The notes: generated by a model not told the origin, from the letters alone. Shown: positions 11,210 to 22,558, counted from the stretch's first letter. The stretch: DNA of 64,000 nt from Prosapia bicincta (GCA_036971475.1 JBAIZL010000244.1:146001-210000); one strand, 5' to 3'. Numbers and translations are program-made.

Positions 11210-13449
11210 GGCGTACACGGTGCTTGTGCGAGGCAATGACACTTACTCTACAGACCAGCATGCATGGCGTACACGATGCTTGTGCGAGCCAATGGCACTT
11301 ACTCTACAGACCAGCATGCATGGCGTACACGGTGCTTGTGCGAGGCAATGACACTTACTCTACAGACCTGCATGCATGGCGTACACGATGCTTGTGCGAG
11401 GCAATGACACTTACTCTACAGACCTGCATGCATGGCGTACACGGTGCTTGTGCGAGGCAATGACACTTACTCTACAGACCTGCATCCATGGCGTACGCGA
11501 TGCTTGTGCGAGCCAATGCCACTTACTCTACAGACCAGCATGCATGGCGTACACGATGCTTGTGCGAGCCAATGACACATACTCTACAGACCAGCATGCA
11601 TGGCGTACACGATGCTTGTGCGAGCCAATGACACTTACTCTACAGACCAGCATGCATGGCGTACACGGTGCTTGTGCGAGGCAATGACACTTACTCTACA
11701 GACCTGCATGCATGGCGTACACGGTGCTTGTGCGAGCCAATGACACTTACTCTACAGACCTGCATCCATGGCGTACACGATGCTTGTGCGAGCCAATGGC
11801 ACTTACTCTACAGACCAGCATGCATGGCGTACACGATGCTTGTGCGAGCCAATGACACTTACTCTACAGACCAGCATGCATGGCGTACACGATGCTTGTG
11901 CGAGCCAATGACACTTACTCTACAGACCAGCATGCATGGCGTACACGGTGCTTGTGCGAGGCAATGACACTTACTCTACAGACCTGCATGCATGGCGTAC
12001 ACGGTGCTTGTGCGAGGCAATGACACTTACTCTACAGACCTGCATCCATGGCGTACACGATGCTTGTGCGAGCCAATGGCACTTACTCTACAGACCAGCA
12101 TGCATGGCGTACACGATGCTTGTGCGAGCCAATGACACTTACTCTACAGACCAGCATGCATGGCGTACACGATGCTTGTGCGAGCCAATGACACTTACTC
12201 TACAGACCTGCATGCATGGCGTAAACGATGCTTGTGCGAGGCAATGACACTTACTCTACAGACCTGCATGCATGGCGTACACGATGCTTGTGCGAGGCAA
12301 TGACACTTACTCTACAGACCAGCATGCATGGCGTACACGGTGCTTGTGCGAGGCAATGACACTTACTCTACAGACCAGCATGCATGGCGTACACGATGCT
12401 TGTGCGAGCCAATGGCACTTACTCTACAGACCAGCATGCATGGCGTACACGGTGCTTGTGCGAGGCAATGACACTTACTCTACAGACCTGCATGCATGGC
12501 GTACACGATGCTTGTGCGAGGCAATGACACTTACTCTACAGACCTGCATGCATGGCGTACACGGTGCTTGTGCGAGGCAATGACACTTACTCTACAGACC
12601 TGCATCCATGGCGTACACGATGCTTGTGCGAGCCAATGGCACTTACTCTACAGACCAGCATGCATGGCGTACACGATGCTTGTGCGAGCCAATGACACAT
12701 ACTCTACAGACCAGCATGCATGGCGTACACGATGCTTGTGCGAGCCAATGACACTTACTCTACAGACCAGCATGCATGGCGTACACGATGCTTGTGCGAG
12801 CCAATGACACTTACTCTACAGACCAGCATGCATGGCGTACACGGTGCTTGTGCGAGGCAATGACACTTACTCTACAGACCTGCATGCATGGCGTACACGG
12901 TGCTTGTGCGAGGCAATGACACTTACTCTACAGACCTGCATCCATGGCGTACACGATGCTTGTGCGAGCCAATGGCACTTACTCTACAGACCAGCATGCA
13001 TGGCGTACACGATGCTTGTGCGAGCCAATGACACTTACTCTACAGACCAGCATGCATGGCGTACACGATGCTTGTGCGAGCCAATGACACTTACTCTACA
13101 GACCTGCATGCATGGCGTACACGATGCTTGTGCGAGGCAATGACACTTACTCTACAGACCTGCATGCATGGCGTACACGATGCTTGTGCGAGGCAATGAC
13201 ACTTACTCTACAGACCAGCATGCATGGCGTACACGGTGCTTGTGCGAGGCAATGACACTTACTCTACAGACCAGCATGCATGGCGTACACGATGCTTGTG
13301 CGAGGCAATGACACTTACTCTACAGACCAGCATGTATGGCGTACACGATGCTTGTGCGAGCCAATGGCACTTACTCTACAGACCAGCATGCATGGCGTAC
13401 ACGGTGCTTGTGCGAGGCAATGACACTTACTCTACAGACCTGCATGCAT
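11210..13449 (+). repeat. Satellite array, 56-bp unit, 40 copies
   Basis: The marker GGCGTAC recurs every 56 bp from 11210 to 13394. The array is 2240 bp, exactly 40 units without indels. Variants (GGTG/GATG, GAGGC/GAGCC, AATGAC/AATGGC, GCATGC/GCATCC, CCAGC/CCTGC) recur in blocks. The rare GCATCC variant is at about 11483, 11763, 12043, 12603 and 12939, spacings of 280, 280, 560 and 336 bp, so higher-order units of five to six monomers exist. Sequence is unrelated to the 143-bp satellite. The long open frames across it follow from the unit length being 2 modulo 3, not from coding. Confidence 0.97.
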
Positions 13450-14546
13450 TTTAATTTACTAACTCTATATTAAATTGTACATGTAATTTGTATGTACTTT
13501 TCAAATCAAGTGGTCATACTTGATTTGACAGAGGAAACATGAGGCAACAGAGGAAATAATGTTTTATGTCATAACTTCTCTTCAAGCGGTGGACAAAACA
13601 TGAGATTAATCATTGCTTTCACTTCACGCTATATCAGAAAGGCATACCTTACAGCATATGATTTCATAAAAGAGCTGTTTTGTGTTATAGGTTATGTTGT
13701 AGAACAACTATTTTACACGTAGATTTATTTTAAATAATCCTAATAAGTTTATAAGTATATTAATTAAATTTTGATAAAGCTCAGTGCAAATAATTCAATG
13801 TTATGATAATAATAAGATATGTATTTTTTATTCCAATTTTAGAATTGAAACCCATTACAAGCCTGTCTCATACTTCTTAAAGAACAGATTTGTAAGTGTT
13901 TTAATAGAATTTCTATTTAGTTAACATCTAATAAACAATTTGTGTACCACATTATTTTACCATGAACTACAGTAAATATTGTTTTAATATATTCCTCAAT
14001 TAAAGATGTTAAATGAGAGTTAAAATGAATAAATTTTAGGGCGATTTTTTTTCACACGTTTGTGAAACTATAGGCTCCATTTTGGTATCACTTCGGTCGG
14101 TATTCTCCCGAGTGACAGAACAAATTTATTTTTAAAGAAAATTTATAGATTTGTGTATACCGAATAATTTGGTGGGATTTTATTTTGATTGAACAAACGA
14201 TTAGAAATTCGAAGTATAAAATTAATTATTGCGCTAAAATAGATGAATAAAATTCTATATTCTTTTTAAAAAATTATCATAAAAGTTGATTTTTTAAACA
14301 GTTTAGTAGTGTGTCAATAAAGTATGTGAAAGTTTTAAATATTGTGTATATAAATTCCATCTGAATAATAACGTTATTGACAAAACAGTTTTAATTTAAT
14401 ATCACTTGTATGAGAAAAAACAGCTTTAAATACTCTAACGTAACAATTTGTAAACGATTATAAGATCTATTAATTTATAAATTTACCTTTGATTTATAAA
14501 TACCTTTTTATATCCTGTGATAAAAGTTGACTGTTATATAGGTGGA
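13450..14546. other. AT-rich intergenic sequence
   Basis: No gene recognised. A perfect 10-bp inverted repeat TCAAATCAAG/CTTGATTTGA with an 8-nt loop lies at 13501-13528. Confidence 0.5.
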
Positions 14547-14708
14547 GTGTCGTCTCCATAGCAACGGTACACAGACAAACAATTATATAAACTATTTTAA
14601 AACTATTTCTTTATTTCTAGATCAGACATGTTCCCTTCTACAATAATGAAGGACGTAACATGGGCTTATGCTCCATTATCAGTGATGTTATATATTTTTA
14701 GCAATTGA
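14547..14708 (+). pseudogene. Truncated 5' copy of the plus-strand gustatory receptor (promoter plus first 20 codons)
   Basis: Bases 14547-14688 match 15018-15159 (offset 471) with about six substitutions in 142 bp. The copy includes the X-box (14552-14565), a TATA-like site, a pyrimidine tract with TCTAG, and the start codon at 14628. The frame begins MFPSTIMKDVTWAYAPLSVM, parallel to the intact gene, and then leaves homology at 14688 and stops at 14706-14708 after six unrelated codons. Three of the six differences lie in codons 12-15. It is a dead partial duplication or the left flank of an insertion. It could still act as an extra promoter, which is untested. Confidence 0.85.
14552..14565 (+). 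promoter_or_regulatory. X-box in the truncated receptor copy
   Basis: GTCTCCATAGCAAC, identical to the site at 15023-15036 and likewise 62 bp before an ATG. It fits the RFX X-box pattern including the central AT. Confidence 0.55.
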
Positions 14709-15017
14709 CAAAAAAAAAATTGAATTTCATAACTAGCATTTTCTTTTCTTTTGGTGTTTTTTTGAGAAATTTTTTTTATTGTGTATGCATTTGCTACAGA
14801 GAACTCGCCCTTGTACGATAGGTGAATGGGCTAGATTAGGCATCAATTTTAAACGTAGCGGCTCAAATACGGCTGCAAGAGACAGTAACTATTGCAAGCT
14901 ATAATAGTATGACACAGCGTAGTAACATTATTTTTATGCCAACAATTTATTAACATAAAATAAGTATTGATTATATTTAAATGTGTCAAATAACAAAATA
15001 AAGACATATTGGCTTAC
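14709..15017. other. Unique sequence between the two 5' receptor copies
   Basis: About 330 bp with A- and T-runs and a short GC-richer patch at 14800-14890. No terminal repeats, frame or promoter recognised. It may be inserted sequence or the remains of the rest of the duplicated unit. Confidence 0.4.
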
Positions 15018-15022
15018 GTGTC

Positions 15023-15036
15023 GTCTCCATAGCAAC
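15023..15036 (+). promoter_or_regulatory. RFX X-box-like site upstream of the plus-strand receptor
   Basis: GTCTCCATAGCAAC fits the X-box pattern (GTNNYY-AT-RRNAAC) completely. It lies 62 bp before the ATG, matching the position of the related site of the minus-strand receptor. RFX factors drive ciliary and sensory-neuron genes in animals; binding here is inferred. Confidence 0.6.
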
Positions 15037-15054
15037 GGTACACAAACAAACAAT

Positions 15055-15062
15055 TATATAAA
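15055..15062 (+). promoter_or_regulatory. TATA-like element of the plus-strand receptor
   Basis: TATATAAA 18 bp after the X-box and 36 bp before the ATG, kept in the truncated upstream copy. If used, the 5' leader would be only about 10 nt. The nearby TTTATTTCTAG (15081-15091) could instead be a splice acceptor for a 5' UTR intron, so the two readings compete. Confidence 0.35.
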
Positions 15063-15098
15063 CTATTTTAAAAATATTTCTTTATTTCTAGATCAGAC

Positions 15099-16244
15099 AT
15101 GTTCCCTTCTACAACAATGAAGGACGTAACTTGGGTTTACGCTCCATTATCAGTGATGTCAGTGTTTTATGGTATTTCGGTCGTGTCGCTAAAGGAGAAG
15201 TGCCGGAAGCAGATGTACGCAGTGTACACACTACTCCTGATGTGCTTATTGTGTCTCACAAGTGTAGTGGTCATTAGCAGTAGATTTATTTATATAGACA
15301 AAATGAGTGATCGATTCTTCATCCTGGCCATGGATATATCATTTCGACTCTTTGGTTTCCTTACACTCTGGAATGCCTATAAGAAGTACCCAGTATACAT
15401 CCGCGTCTTTGAGGCTCTTTCTTGCGTTGACAAGAGGTTGAGGAGTCTTGTACATTTCGTTGACCAGTTCAAACACAGAACCTGCGCCATACTTCTTGTT
15501 GTAGCAAACGCTATCTCTATGGTTATGAACATTACATTAATCAATCCAACAACTTTCTTTGACAGCTCTCTGATTACCTATGTAACGCATGTACACTTTT
15601 TGCATATAGTAGGAATGACCTGGGCCCTGATGTTTGAGTTCAGCTTTTTGCTCCTTGTAGTGCGTAATCGTCTCCAAGCTGCGAGTAAATGTTTAGACCA
15701 GTTAAAGGACACCTTGCAGAGCGATTCACCAGACATTTCCATGTTGCATGTACTGCCTCCAGTGGAGTCTGTCAGTGCGCCTTCTACGTCAGGCCAAGGA
15801 ATGCACAAGCAAAGGCTGAGGAATGTTAAGAAGCTTTACAACGAGATATTTCATGTCCTGAGATTTACCGTGGATTACTACACTGCTAGTAGCGCTTTAT
15901 ACTTTGTTGCAACGGTTATATCACTTACCTACATTTTGAAACATTTGGACTTTATCAATGGTCCAAAACTTATTTATCTGGCATGGTATTTTTTCGTACC
16001 CATGGGTATAACACTTGTGTGCTGTACACTTGTGGAGCTGGAAATACGTAATACAAGGAAACATCTTTTGCAAGCTCTACAGTCAAATAAATGCAAGAGG
16101 TTAAACAAACAGCTGCAGTACATGTACTACTGTATTTTGCAGGAGAAAAGTGTGATTTCTTGTGGGTGCTTTGATATAAACCTGAACCTGGTTACATTTT
16201 TGGTGAATGTATTTAGTACAAGTTATTTTGCTATAAATGAATAG
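15099..16244 (+). CDS. Insect gustatory receptor-like seven-transmembrane protein, 381 aa
   Basis: Intronless frame of 381 residues, paralogous to the minus-strand gene at 101-1231 along the whole length (about half identical). Shared blocks include SVFYGIS-VSLKEK near the N-terminus, a VD(K/R)RL(R/Q)SL..FVD segment near residue 110, KLYNE(I/L)FHVLRFTVDYY near 248-262, and SVISCG.F(D/E)(I/V)NL near the C-terminus. Hydrophobic segments match seven membrane spans. The final family motif is again decayed, ending VFSTSYFAINE, with T kept and the Q position replaced by E. Two starts are possible: ATG 15099 (MFPSTTMKD) or ATG 15117, whose product lines up within one residue of the paralogue start; 15099 is kept in the upstream copy too. 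X-box and TATA-like sites precede it. Predicted taste-neuron chemoreceptor, ligand unknown. Confidence 0.82.
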   Translation: MFPSTTMKDVTWVYAPLSVMSVFYGISVVSLKEKCRKQMYAVYTLLLMCLLCLTSVVVISSRFIYIDKMSDRFFILAMDISFRLFGFLTLWNAYKKYPVYIRVFEALSCVDKRLRSLVHFVDQFKHRTCAILLVVANAISMVMNITLINPTTFFDSSLITYVTHVHFLHIVGMTWALMFEFSFLLLVVRNRLQAASKCLDQLKDTLQSDSPDISMLHVLPPVESVSAPSTSGQGMHKQRLRNVKKLYNEIFHVLRFTVDYYTASSALYFVATVISLTYILKHLDFINGPKLIYLAWYFFVPMGITLVCCTLVELEIRNTRKHLLQALQSNKCKRLNKQLQYMYYCILQEKSVISCGCFDINLNLVTFLVNVFSTSYFAINE

Positions 16245-16309
16245 TAAAACTGACAAACGTAAACAATAATTTGTTTTTCAACCAACGAAAACAGTCGTTG
16301 TTTGTTAGG

Positions 16310-16315
16310 AATAAA
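16310..16315 (+). terminator. Polyadenylation signal AATAAA
   Basis: AATAAA 65 bp after the stop codon of the plus-strand receptor, the first good signal downstream. A second AATAAA lies near 16464. Confidence 0.5.
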
Positions 16316-17717
16316 CTCCAAATTCAAACAATTTGTTTAACTCTACCTAGGATGTAATTAGACAAGTAGTTTAGATTTATTCCTTTTTCAAGTAAAAGTG
16401 AATTAACATGAACTAGACTTAGAAGTTTAAAGTTGTAAAGTTTAAAGTAATATTTCTATTCGAATAAAATACACAAATGTTAAATTTTCGTACGGTGTTT
16501 AGTTAATTAGGGTATTATTTCCAACTGTAAATTTTGTGATGTTTCCACCCAAACCTCTGTCAATTTCACCATCTAGAGAAATATGTATTTTAAACGTCGG
16601 ACTACGTATGTAATGACCTGTTTATAGATTTGGTAATACATGAAAATCATACATAGAGAGCAATACATACATACCTAGATATCCTTACACGTAGGAGACT
16701 CCACATCCGCCAATATGCCATTTTATTATTTGATGTATTCCGAAACAATGTCTTTGTTGTAATATAATCAATCCGGTATACCTTTACGTTATCAGAGATA
16801 TATGTTTTACCTTTATTTAGTAACCAACTTTTTTTTACATAGTATGCTAAATTTAAACCCCTTTGTAATGTACGTGAACGGAATTTATTGCCAGATATAT
16901 TTCATTACTATACAAAAGCCAAATTAATTCCTATAAACAATAAAAAAACTATTTTTAGAAGATACTAGTAACAATGAAACGTAATTTAAGCAGAGAATTA
17001 GATTTGCATTCCAAAATGACGTATTTGTATCGTGCACACTCATGGACAGTAGTTTAGTAGCGTGAACTGCCATTGCGCAACAATCATCACATGGTCAATA
17101 GATACAATATTATACCAAATATTATTATTAACTTATAGTTTATGTGACGTATCTGTCAATGCGGTCCATAATCTCGAAATAATTTTAAAATAGTTCAATC
17201 TGGGCTATAAAGGGGTAAGAAATGTAGCTTATGAAGCAAATTGAGTCGTATTTTGCAACTACAAATAACTATAAAGAGATATTATACTGATATACTTTGC
17301 CAGAGGAAACATATCTCGCTACAAATTCTAAAACAATTTTAAAGCATATATCAAATATTTTACGAATAATTTATAATACATTTCGATTTCAATATAGGAT
17401 AGTTATTGTTATTTGAATGTTTTATACCAGAAATATTATGTTGCTAATTATATATTTATTATAGAACAATTTAAAGGTCCTAGAGGACAGGGTTTTATCT
17501 CATAATAAAAGCTAATTCACTATTTTAACACGATAACATGGGAACTTGCTTAACATGCCTGGCATTTTTGTACAAATACCAAAAATTATTAGAGACACAT
17601 TTATTACCAATATAGGAAAATAATTATTTATAGAGGTGCTAAAAGTTTAGAAAATAATTTGAAAAATCAGGTGAAATGGACAGAATTCAATAATAATTTC
17701 ACAGAAGGTAGAGTTCA
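16316..17717. other. AT-rich intergenic sequence
   Basis: No gene, repeat family or RNA gene recognised. Confidence 0.5.
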
Positions 17718-17829
17718 CTCGCTCTTCTACTGTTGTTGGGTTCACCTCGTCAATGCTGGATGAGATTCTAGCGAAACGTCGGAACTGCGAATTTATATAC
17801 TGCAGAATGAACGGATGTACTCCAGATAA

Positions 17830-17835
<6 letters not shown>
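17718..17835 (+). repeat. Foldback family H, copy 1 (one arm only)
   Basis: Matches the right arm of 29207-29456 and both arms of 62463-62672. Contains CTGGATGAG at 17756, then TTCTAG and CGAAACGTC at 17772-17780, a hammerhead-like arrangement. Its outer end runs straight into a TA microsatellite. Confidence 0.8.

Positions 17836-17912
<77 letters not shown>
17836..17912. repeat. TA microsatellite
   Basis: About 38 TA units with one CA interruption, bridging foldback family H and palindrome family P. Confidence 0.95.
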
Positions 17913-18013
17913 CGCAATATGTATTCTTGTGTATTAATAAATAATTAAGTCAAAATTCAAATACAAGAATTCTAAATTCAATTATAATTCTTGTATTTGT
18001 ATTTGACTTAGTT

Positions 18014-18019
<6 letters not shown>
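17913..18019. repeat. Palindromic repeat family P, copy 1
   Basis: Begins CGCAATATGTATTCTTGTGT. The centre is a near-perfect hairpin built from AAGTCAAAATTCAAATACA and its complement. The right arm breaks off after GTTCTTTA into a second TA run. Related copies: 52440-52561, 52934-53042 and a partial one at 63981-64000. Confidence 0.8.

Positions 18020-18062
<43 letters not shown>
18017..18062. repeat. TA microsatellite
   Basis: About 22 TA units immediately after the truncated right arm of palindrome P copy 1. Confidence 0.95.
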
Positions 18063-18069
<7 letters not shown>

Positions 18070-18358
18070 TTCGTGTAACATTTTTCTCTGACGTGTTTGT
18101 AACGATATTTCTCTTTATGAACATACTGTTCAATACAGATTTGTATTTGGAAATGTAATATGTACAGCATTTGTATTTCTGTTTAGTAAATGAAAGATTT
18201 AGTAATTGATATATTAGTAATTATTTATTTGCACCAATTATCATTTGCTGATAGCAATTTCGTGCTTAGAAGAAATAGGAATCCATTGGAGCTATAATAA
18301 TTCTGTAGCATATGTTTCAATTGAGTAGTAATACAAAGTTTTAGAAAAGCCCATTAAA

Positions 18359-18467
18359 ATGTAACAAAATTACACAATTATTCGTTCCAAAATCGTTTTC
18401 AGTTAAACCTTATTATAATGTGACAAAAATACACAAATATTCGTTGCAAAATGTTTTCAGTTGAACT
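18359..18467. repeat. Short tandem duplication, about 59 bp, two copies
   Basis: 18359-18409 and 18418-18467 share ATGTxACAAAA, TACACAA, ATTCGTT and TTTTCAGTT in order, with a few substitutions and one deletion. Confidence 0.75.
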
Positions 18468-20946
18468 AAAGAGATTTTGTTCAGCAGGATGTATATGTTC
18501 TGTAATCGTACATATTGCGGGGATGGTACGTCTTCGGGTAAACAAATTCATTGCTTCGAATTTGGGAAATGGCAGAGATATGCTCAATATGCCTCGTATG
18601 GAACTCATTTGTCAGAAGCCTATGCATTATATCGACTACGTCTTAACGTCCGATCTTCTCTCTTTTATTTCCCCTTGTAATTTATTGTGTAGAATAATAC
18701 ATCAAATTATTCCATAGTTAGGACACGATTTTTACGAGACATTACACAAAGTCAGTAAGTTAGTGAATAAATACGATTTATTTATCCTCTAAGTCAAATA
18801 AAACCTCAATCGTGGAGACACATAAACAAAAAATAAATTGTCACCTTGACAAATCGTATATTATGGTGAAATATATCATAGACAAAAGTTAAAACAGTCC
18901 CACCATTTTTTTCCTGCATTGTTTAAAATTGAATATTGTTCAGCCAATCATATATCAGTTTCACCAAATATTCTTGATCTAAAAAAAAAGAAACATAAGT
19001 TTTACGTCGTTTGAGCCAAATATAACTATTAGAAACTAACTAATAAGGTTAATTTTGGGATATATGCATACTTTATTACGGGAATTCAAAATTAACAAAA
19101 AAAGACTATAAGGTTTTCTCTTGATTAGGACGATATATGCCCGTCTGTGGCAGCAATTGCTCTAAAGGGTTGTAAATTTGAAATTTTATTGATCAAAACG
19201 AGCCTTTTGATCTGGAAGGAAACAGTTCCTGTTAAACCGATTCACTCAAGGTTGGCTGTGATTCATCGTCAATGTGTTCATTACTTATCTCCAAGTTAGA
19301 ACCTCTACAGTGTATATGTATATAATTACCCAATAGCTTAGTGTCACAGCCCGATTTAATCGTGGGACTTATAAAAAGGAACAATTTCTAATACGGTTAT
19401 CCAGACTGCGTCTCTATTTTGATATAGAAATATTCAAATGTTTAAGCAAGAGGCCAGAAAATTGGATACTTGATCCCTCTAAAGCATGTGTTCCCAACCA
19501 GTGGTACGTAGAAGCCTATGGGGGGGGGGGGTTACGGGAAAAGAATACCATTAATGATGGGCATTTATATTTCACACTTTAGATTTGAAACAAATACGAG
19601 GTTATACTAGTAGTTGTCAAGATAGCTGATGTGTTGTTGATCGGAAATTGCGAGGAGCTTGTATGTCTGTGTGCCACTGAAAGCACAGAATAGGATAGCG
19701 ATGGGAAACATCTATTCCAGATTTAGGTGAACAATACAAATGCTGGAGTGGGTCTACGATTTGATGATAAGAAACTTTCAGGGAACCGTCTATCGTGCTG
19801 CCAACTCAAAAATATTTTATGCGCAGCCGGTTGCCCCCTCCACCCTTTATTTACAAGGCAGTCAGGCAACCACTCTTTGTCTTAACCACGTCTTGGAATA
19901 AGGGGTACTATCCATTCAAAAAACTTGTTTAGGGATTCGTGAAATGAAAAGGTTTGGGAGAAACTGCTCTAGAGCAACATTAAATGATGACCATTATTGC
20001 TACTTTTAATAATGAGGAAAAGATTACCGAGTATGCATTATTAATTTAATAAATGTGGTGGATCATTTTATCCCTAGCGACACAAAATGTGTCAACATGA
20101 CGTTATTATTGAACGACTTATACATTTTCTAAATACATATGTAAGGCGTTGAAAAAATACTTCGTCTGCATAATTTAAATTCACAGCGACAGCTAGAGTA
20201 TTGATTTAGGCTCTGCCTCATCTAAGAAATGAGAAGATGGAATTCGTCTTGTAATTTAATGCCGTAGGTAATTTGCAAGGCTCACCTTTGATATGAATCT
20301 CTCTCCTTGTATTTACATACACATATATAATAAACGTTCTCTTATGTAGAGTATTTACTTAACGTTTCATGCAATGTGTTTACATATATTTACTATAGAA
20401 ATAGTTTCCTTTTACACAGATCTACTCATGAGTACCTCAGGACTATGTCACTAAAATATTTCAAACTTTATTAAGTAGCATCGTGAAAATTAAATAATAA
20501 TTTATTCCCTTAGGGAATAGCACTGAAGAGTTATAGACTGAAGCTATTTACTTCCAAACAAACATCCCTAGTATGCATTAGTCTCAAATAAAACTTTGCA
20601 ACTATCACGATAACTATTAATCATAATCCTCTTGAACATATTGGTACATAGACTCAACAGCGATTCCTTGTAATAATATTTAAGGAAAGTTTCGTAGACT
20701 TTAGGTTGATTGTGGGGTTAAAATGGCCGGATTTTTAACACCTTTTATCTTACAATGAAAAATTTGATATAAGGGTTTCCTTGACAATCAGAGCTAGGAG
20801 AATTCTCGGGAAACATATCTGTGCCTTCACTGGCTCTTCTGCTCCTGTGATAAATAAAATATATTTTTATATATACAAGTAATGTAATACATAGGTTAAA
20901 TAAGGATTACTACCGTATAAATAACACGGACCTATATATACGTGTA
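18468..20946. other. Intergenic; two ambiguous short frames and a possible transposon end
   Basis: Overlapping short frames at 18451-18717 are both protein-like but match nothing known to me. At 19490-19512 the sequence TGTTCCCAACCAGTGGTACG resembles hAT-type transposon ends, but no partner end was found. A 10-G run lies near 19520. Otherwise AT-rich. Confidence 0.3.
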
Positions 20947-21441
20947 TTATTTAGTTTTGAATATAACATCTCCAAATTCCTGTACCACTGGACAAGGCTG
21001 GTTAATTGCCTGGCAATCCTTAGCTATGCGTCGTTGTTTGTTATTATTCGTCATCTTCGGCGTTGACTGTGTGCCCACCAAGTCTATAATATCACTAGTA
21101 GTAAACTCATGAACTTCTTCCATTCACTCTCTCCAGCATTGTTTATGTCATTAGGACCAGGAATGTTTCCGAAACGATCTACGATATTATCCATTTGTTT
21201 CACTAACAGAGTTTCTCGTTAGTAAAACGTTTTTAAACCCCTCATTGTTGTTTTATGGTCCAATAGTTTTGCCGTTACCAGCCTGATTGGAACCCATGCT
21301 GCAGAAAAACCATAAAGCGAAATCTTGAGAGACAACCTTTTTTAAGGACTCGGAAACCCTTCTTCCTGCATCCATTATAACTGTTAGTAACTTCCAGCGA
21401 TATATAGAACACATGTTATGCCTCCGGACGGTATATTTCAC
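20947..21441 (-). pseudogene. Unidentified decayed coding sequence
   Basis: Three consecutive minus-strand frames look protein-like and follow one another. 21253-21441 includes MDAGRRVSESLKKVVSQDF. About 21135-21230 includes KQMDNIVDRFGNIPGPND. 20947-21123 (58 codons from ATG 21123) includes EFTTSDIIDLVGTQSTPKM and RRIAKDCQAINQPCPVVQE. The joins need frameshifts or introns. GC is higher than in flanking DNA. I do not recognise the family; it could be a transposon-encoded protein or a decayed host gene. Confidence 0.3.
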
Positions 21442-21969
21442 AAATTCTAACTAAATTACTAAACTACACGATACTCTTTAGGATATATGTAAACTGAACG
21501 ATATGAAAGACTCAAACATAACTGAAAGAACCGACCGCTACGGCCAAAGAAATGGCCCGACGCGACGGCAACGTGCCTTGCGGAATAAACACGCTTACTT
21601 TATTTTCATATTACGTCTGGATATCGGAGGCTCCGGTTGAAGAGGTTTTACTCTATTTTACTTATTTTGCTATAAACATTGACATTATTAACACGTAACG
21701 TTGGAGAAAAGGACTCCCTATAAAAACAGTTCCTTAATCATTTACATAAGATCGTAGATTATAACCAGCCTTAGAGTTAATATATAACTTAAATGTACTT
21801 GTTATAAAAATTATATTTGTTTAGGTTCTAAATCAGCTGAGGTTCTCACGTTTTGTACTGCCAAAAAGAGTATAACTATGAAAGTTGGTTACATTAGGTT
21901 TTTATAATATAACCAATATATTTATTCAATATTAAGTACATTTATTTGGGGTTTAACCTATTTTTATAA
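21442..21969. other. AT-rich intergenic sequence
   Basis: A GC-richer patch at 21535-21600. No gene recognised. Confidence 0.4.
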
Positions 21970-21992
21970 TATATATAATAAATATTATAATA

Positions 21993-22072
<80 letters not shown>
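21970..22072. repeat. TA microsatellite
   Basis: Roughly 45 TA units with a few TAA interruptions at the left end. Confidence 0.95.
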
Positions 22073-22074
<2 letters not shown>

Positions 22075-22558
22075 CATTTATTTTTTACACGCTGTGTTAA
22101 TGATCATTGTTTTAGTATTTACTTTTATAATTACACTTATTTTTCATAATTTAAGTAAGCATTAGTTAATTTGTTGAGTCTTGTTCCTTGATTTAGTAAA
22201 GGTATAGGTTACACCTGTAGCTGGCCAGAGGAGTGCTAATCAAGGCTTTCTTTAACAACAAATATAGAGAAGTGGTTTAGTAATGCAAGTTCTTAGTTAC
22301 TAGACTGTTGATGTTTGGCAATATTACCTTATGTTTTTAAAATGTAACATTTATACGCATAAAGAGAAGTCCTTACAATATGTACAATGTAGGAATTAAC
22401 AATAAAGGAACGTTTAATCTAATTTTACTTTCGTTTGATGTGAGTAATAACTGTTATTTGTTTTAATAGGTATTAGTTATATTTTTAATCAATTAAACAA
22501 TAGTTCATGACTATTGGAACTTTAAATTTAGTAAATTTGTTAAAACTTACTGAGACAG
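22073..22558. other. AT-rich intergenic sequence
   Basis: No gene or repeat family recognised. Confidence 0.45.

Larger units (their letters stand above)
15018..15159 (+). repeat. Right copy of the 142-bp receptor 5' duplication
   Basis: Partner of 14547-14688. Contains X-box, TATA-like box, TCTAG just before the start codon, and the first 20 codons of the intact gene. Confidence 0.85.

Noticed and set aside
5165..13449. CRISPR-like repeat arrays
   Set aside because: Units are contiguous tandem copies without unique spacers, in insect nuclear DNA.
5165..13449. Hammerhead ribozymes inside the satellite units
   Set aside because: Neither the 143-bp nor the 56-bp unit contains CTGANGA followed by a stem and GAAA on either strand. 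The nearest, CTGAATGAAGAG, has an inserted base and no GAAA partner.
11182..13454. Serial 76-103-codon open frames across the 56-bp array
   Set aside because: They are by-products of a stop-poor unit whose length is 2 modulo 3. Repeats are indel-free at the DNA level with no sign of codon constraint.
15578..15808. Minus-strand 76-codon frame
   Set aside because: Antisense shadow of the plus-strand receptor gene.
19490..19512. hAT transposon terminal sequence
   Set aside because: Only one possible end; no inverted partner, 8-bp target duplication or transposase frame was found.
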